From: an uncultured Propioniciclava sp.
GTDB lineage: Bacteria > Actinomycetota > Actinomycetes > Propionibacteriales > Propionibacteriaceae
Length of the DNA: 9,274 nt
Assembly (NCBI GenBank): GCA_937872005.1
Contig: CALMPQ010000370.1
Coordinates: 1 to 9,274, forward strand
Reading direction: 5' to 3'
Shown here piece by piece: positions 6,657 to 9,274 of this stretch. Position 1 is the stretch's first letter, and each line of letters begins with the position of its first letter. The translations under genes were made by a program, and so were the position numbers. Below the pieces are notes generated by a model. It ran no database searches, was not told the origin of the DNA, and saw nothing but the letters and a program-made list of their open reading frames with translations.

Positions 6657-6922
6657 CGGAGGGTGGCCTCGACGATGTCATCGAGTTCGCTGTGCCCGCT
6701 GGGGAGGTCATGGGGTACCACCTGCAGCGTGAGTCCGAGGTGGTGCAGGAGTGCCATCACCTTCCCGACCTGGGCGTTGTCGTGACCGCGCTCCACCTCG
6801 ATGAGCCAGCGCCGGGAGACGTTTGCGCTCTGGGCCAGCTCCGCCTGCGTGAGGCCCGCGTCCTCGCGGGCGCGTTGGATGGCGCGGCCGAGTTCGATGG
6901 GCGTTGCTGCATCGTGGGGCAT
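6653..6922 (-). CDS. hipB: HipB-family antitoxin, XRE-type DNA-binding protein
   Basis: Small helix-turn-helix protein of 89 residues, same size as E. coli HipB (88). In the family it binds and neutralises HipA and represses its own operon. The XRE/Cro-type helix-turn-helix is at about 11-65, with LTQAELAQSANVSRRWLIEVERG (24-46) holding the two DNA-contacting helices. LGLTLQVVP (62-70) matches the beta strand that pairs HipB monomers into a dimer, and a short charged tail follows. The ATG at 6922 is preferred over a frame extension to 6958 because AGGAGG lies at 6934-6929, six bases upstream, and because the extension would run through the promoter and operators. It is first of the hipB-hipA pair and overlaps hipA by four bases. 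Autoregulation is supported by three near-palindromes just upstream. Confidence 0.94.
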   Translation of the reverse strand: MPHDAATPIELGRAIQRAREDAGLTQAELAQSANVSRRWLIEVERGHDNAQVGKVMALLHHLGLTLQVVPHDLPSGHSELDDIVEATLR

Positions 6923-6928
6923 AGTGCA

Positions 6929-6934
6929 CCTCCT
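6929..6934 (-). promoter_or_regulatory. Strong ribosome binding site of hipB
   Basis: AGGAGG on the minus strand, six bases before the ATG at 6922. It is the best ribosome binding site in the window and fixes the hipB start. It fits the usual need for more antitoxin than toxin, since hipA lacks a comparable site. Confidence 0.85.
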
Positions 6935-6950
6935 GTCACCGATCAGTAAC
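6935..6950. promoter_or_regulatory. Proximal HipB operator candidate (O1)
   Basis: GTCACCGATCAGTAAC, a 16-bp near-palindrome centred on GATC with four of six arm pairs complementary. It covers the predicted transcription start and the edge of the -10, and lies just upstream of the ribosome binding site. It shares GTCACCGATC with the middle copy. Confidence 0.6.
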
Positions 6951-6978
6951 ATTAGCAAATGTCACCGATCGGTGTCAC
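6949..6978 (-). promoter_or_regulatory. Predicted sigma-70-type hipBA promoter
   Basis: On the minus strand, GTGACA (6978-6973, five of six to TTGACA), an 18-base spacer, then TAATGT (6954-6949, fits TAnnnT) preceded by TGC, an extended -10. Start of transcription would fall near 6942, giving a leader of about 20 bases with the AGGAGG site. The -35 and spacer overlap the middle operator, and the start site lies in the proximal operator. Confidence 0.55.
6961..6976. promoter_or_regulatory. Middle HipB operator candidate (O2)
   Basis: GTCACCGATCGGTGTC, with a perfect 12-bp palindrome CACCGATCGGTG at 6963-6974 and one mismatch in the outer pairs. It is the best of the three copies and sits over the predicted -35 and the -35 side of the spacer. 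Its centre is 26 bp from the centres of both neighbours. Confidence 0.7.
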
Positions 6979-6986
6979 GTCTCGAT

Positions 6987-7002
6987 GTGAACGATCGGTG
7001 AC
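6987..7002. promoter_or_regulatory. Distal HipB operator candidate (O3)
   Basis: GTGAACGATCGGTGAC, same GATC centre, four of six arm pairs complementary, with a perfect consensus right half. It lies upstream of the predicted -35 and shares its last base with the hrpA stop codon. Bound protein here could add cooperativity or hinder read-through from hrpA. Confidence 0.55.
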
Positions 7003-9274
7003 TACAGCGCCGCGATGGCTGACCGGACACGCTTGGCCGAGACGGGCTGGCTCGTGCCCAGTGATTGCGCGAACAAGCTGACCCGCATCTCCTCCAGCAG
7101 CCAGCCGACCTCGACCGCGGCCGGCGACAACTCCCCCACGTCGAACTTCGCGATGGCGGCGGCGTAGGCGTCCTCGAGCTCGGCGATGACGTCGAGGTTC
7201 TGCAGCTCGCGCGCCGGGTTGGCGGTGGCCCCCGCCAGGCGCACGTCGACCGCGTGCAGGTAGCGCTCCAGTCGGGTGAAGTGCGGCTCGGGCGTGGCGG
7301 CGATGAAGCCGTCGAAGACGAGGTTGTCGAGTTGGGCCTCGATGTCGGCCTTGGTCTCCGAAGCCGGACGTCGCCCCAGCTCGGCGCGCACCTCGGCCCA
7401 GCGACCCAGGGTCTTGGCTGCGGAGCGTGTGATCGCCTGCATGCGCTCGGCCGCGTCGGGCCGGATGGTGTCGACGACACGCTTGAAGGCAGCCTCGTCG
7501 CGCACGGTGTCGGGGTCGATGCGGTGGGTGGACATGAGGTCGCCGGTCGCCTTGAGCCGCACGTCGGCGAGCAGGGCGTTGAGGTTGGCGTACGGCCCGG
7601 CCGACAGCGCGATCTTCTCGGCGTTCGACAGGTGCGCGAACACGCTGCGCGTCGGGTCGGGCGCCACGAGGGTGACGAGCCGCCGCAGCCCGAGCGCCTG
7701 CCAACGGGACGCCTTGGCCGCCGTGTTGGCGACCCGGACGCCCACCGTGTCGCCCTGGTCGACCAGCGCCGGGTACCCGACGAGGGGTGTCGGGTCGCGG
7801 TCGACCTCGGTGGTGGCCGGGATCGTGCCGAATGCCCACGTCTTCGCGCCCGCATGGGCGATGCCGGACGCCGCCGCGTTCAGCCGCTTGTTCAGCCGCG
7901 GGGCGAACTGCTTGCGCAGCGACTCGAGGTCCTCGCCGGCGTCGAGTTCACGGCGCCCGTCGGTGATCACGTAGCGGACGCGCAGGTGGTCGGGCAGGGT
8001 CGCCGTGCTGAACAGGCTGGGGTCGACCGGGTCGCCCGACAGGGCGGTGAGGGCAGCGGCGAGGGCGTCCGGGAACGTCTTCGCGGCCTGCTCGGGGTGG
8101 TCGTCGAGCCAGGTGAGGGCGCGGCGTCCCCAGTCGGGGGCGGGGACGAACCGGGTGCGCACCGCCTTGGGCAGCGACCGGATCAGTTCGGTGGCGAGCT
8201 CGTCGCGCAGGCCGGGCACCTGCCAGGTGAAGGGGGCGGGGTCGACCTGGTTGAGCACGGTGACGTCGATGTCGACGCTGACGCCGTCACGGTGCGCGCC
8301 GGGCTCGAACAGGTAGCTGACCGGCAGGTCGGCGGGGCCGACGGTCCAGACCTCGGGGAACGCGTTCGCATCGACCTGTTCGGCGTCGACGAGGTCGGCC
8401 AGCACGAGGTCGAGGTACGTCTCGTCCTGCTGGCGCTTGGTGCGCCACCAGCGGTCGAAGTGGGCGACCGACACGATGTCATTCGGGATCTTCTCGTCGT
8501 AGAAGCCGAAGATCGCCCGGTCGTCGACGAGGATGTCGCGGCGCCGGGTGCGCTCGGAGAGGTCCTCGGCGTCGGCGCGGGTGCGCTCGTTGCGCTTGAA
8601 GAAGTGGTGCCGGGTCTGCCACTGGCCCTCGACCAGCGCGGACTGGATGAACACCTCGCGCGCCACCACCGGGTCGATGCGCCCGTAGCTGACGGTGCGC
8701 CCGGCGATGATCGGCACGCCGAGCAGCAGCACACGCTCGTTGGCGACGCACTGGCCGCCCTTCACCGACCAGCGCGGCTCGGAGTACTGCCGCGTGATGA
8801 GGTGCTCCCCCACCGCCTCGACCTGCTCGGCCGTGATCGGGGCGACGGTGCGCGCCCACAGGCGGCTGGTCTCGACGAGTTCGACCGCCATGACCAGTGG
8901 CGGTTCGGCCTTGGCCGCGGCGCTGCCCGGTTGGATCGCGAACCTCGCCCCGCGCGCCCCCAGGTACTCAGCCATCGGTCGCCGCGCCCGCCGTTGCTGC
9001 GGCTTGGGTTGGGTGGAGCGCTCGTCGCGCAGGCCAACGTGCGAGAGCAGGCCGGCGAGGATGGAGGTGTGGACGTCGTTCCAGTTCGGGACGTGCCCCG
9101 TGGCCTGCCGCGGCTGGCGGGCGCGGGCCCGGCGGGTGTCGGCGTCGGCGTTGGAGGCTGTGGTGTCGAGGTCGAGCTCGCCGATGATCTCGCGGAGCTG
9201 GCTGACGAGGTCCTGCCACTCGCGGATGCGCAGGAAGTTGAGGTACTCGTCGCGGCACATCCGGCGGAACGCGT
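7002..9274 (-). CDS. hrpA: ATP-dependent RNA helicase HrpA, C-terminal part, 5' end outside window
   Basis: C-terminal 757 residues or so of a DEAH-box RNA helicase. HrpA in E. coli (about 1300 residues) helps process mRNA and rescue stalled or collided ribosomes. The frame is open to the window edge, with FRRMCRDEYLNFLRIREW at its start, a characteristic HrpA segment after the ratchet/winged-helix part. The OB-fold region follows at about 65-195, counted from the Met at 9260 (ILAGLLSHVGLRD, then MAEYLGARGARFAIQPGS, ETSRLWARTVAPI and RVLLLGVPIIAGRTVSYGRIDP). The rest, to the stop at 7002, is the long DUF3418-type C-terminal region (for example GFYDEKIPNDIVS at 252-264, VRYVITDG, LQALGLRRL-like WQALGLRRL, and EVGWLLEEMRVSLFAQSLGT near the end). 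The ATPase core is beyond the window. No terminator is seen between its stop and the hip promoter, so read-through into hipBA is possible. Confidence 0.94.
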   Translation of the reverse strand, partial: AFRRMCRDEYLNFLRIREWQDLVSQLREIIGELDLDTTASNADADTRRARARQPRQATGHVPNWNDVHTSILAGLLSHVGLRDERSTQPKPQQRRARRPMAEYLGARGARFAIQPGSAAAKAEPPLVMAVELVETSRLWARTVAPITAEQVEAVGEHLITRQYSEPRWSVKGGQCVANERVLLLGVPIIAGRTVSYGRIDPVVAREVFIQSALVEGQWQTRHHFFKRNERTRADAEDLSERTRRRDILVDDRAIFGFYDEKIPNDIVSVAHFDRWWRTKRQQDETYLDLVLADLVDAEQVDANAFPEVWTVGPADLPVSYLFEPGAHRDGVSVDIDVTVLNQVDPAPFTWQVPGLRDELATELIRSLPKAVRTRFVPAPDWGRRALTWLDDHPEQAAKTFPDALAAALTALSGDPVDPSLFSTATLPDHLRVRYVITDGRRELDAGEDLESLRKQFAPRLNKRLNAAASGIAHAGAKTWAFGTIPATTEVDRDPTPLVGYPALVDQGDTVGVRVANTAAKASRWQALGLRRLVTLVAPDPTRSVFAHLSNAEKIALSAGPYANLNALLADVRLKATGDLMSTHRIDPDTVRDEAAFKRVVDTIRPDAAERMQAITRSAAKTLGRWAEVRAELGRRPASETKADIEAQLDNLVFDGFIAATPEPHFTRLERYLHAVDVRLAGATANPARELQNLDVIAELEDAYAAAIAKFDVGELSPAAVEVGWLLEEMRVSLFAQSLGTSQPVSAKRVRSAIAAL

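Noticed and set aside
6923..6958. Upstream start of hipB at 6958
   Set aside because: It would lie in the promoter/operator region, and AGGAGG is placed correctly only for the ATG at 6922.
6963..6974. CACCGATCGGTG palindrome read as an hrpA terminator
   Set aside because: Only a 12-bp palindrome with no loop and no T-tract, and it belongs to a spaced set of three sites over a promoter, so an operator reading fits better.

Overview
The window reads as chromosomal DNA from a high-GC actinobacterium. The signs are very G/C-rich third codon positions, frequent GTG starts, a short SigB/HrdB-type sigma factor, a PAC2-family protein and a full-length-type HrpA helicase with a DUF3418 region. Genus cannot be set from the sequence alone; a member of the Propionibacteriales or a relative would fit, but that is a guess.

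Layout: on the + strand, the 3' part of an oligopeptidase B gene (ptrB) is followed by a group 2 sigma-70 factor (sigB-like). These converge, across a perfect 14-bp stem hairpin, on a long minus-strand run. Read in its own direction of transcription (right to left), that run is hrpA (3' part), hipB, hipA, a DUF2079 polytopic membrane protein, a PAC2-family protein and tesB (acyl-CoA thioesterase II). Coding density is very high. The longest gap is the 124 bases before the sigma gene, and no stretch over 300 bases lacks a gene.

How the parts fit: most of the window looks like housekeeping or core actinobacterial material. The accessory piece is the hipBA toxin-antitoxin module, placed between hrpA and the DUF2079 gene. 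It is apparently intact: antitoxin with a strong ribosome binding site, 4-base ATGA overlap with the toxin, and all recognisable kinase residues present in HipA. Its control region is the most distinctive DNA signal here. Three copies of a 16-bp near-palindrome (consensus GTCACCGATCGGTGAC) have centres exactly 26 bp apart. The middle and proximal copies overlap a plausible -35 and lie across the -10 flank and start site of the hipB promoter, which is what autorepression by HipB would need.

Other regulatory signals are more tentative: an ECF-sigma-like promoter upstream of sigB, and two TAnnnT boxes exactly 7 bases upstream of the start codons of the DUF2079 and PAC2 genes, as expected for leaderless transcripts. 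I see no CRISPR array, transposase, tRNA, rRNA or prophage gene, and no clearly new multi-gene system. The novelty lies in the hip operator array and in the transcript architecture of the minus-strand cluster.
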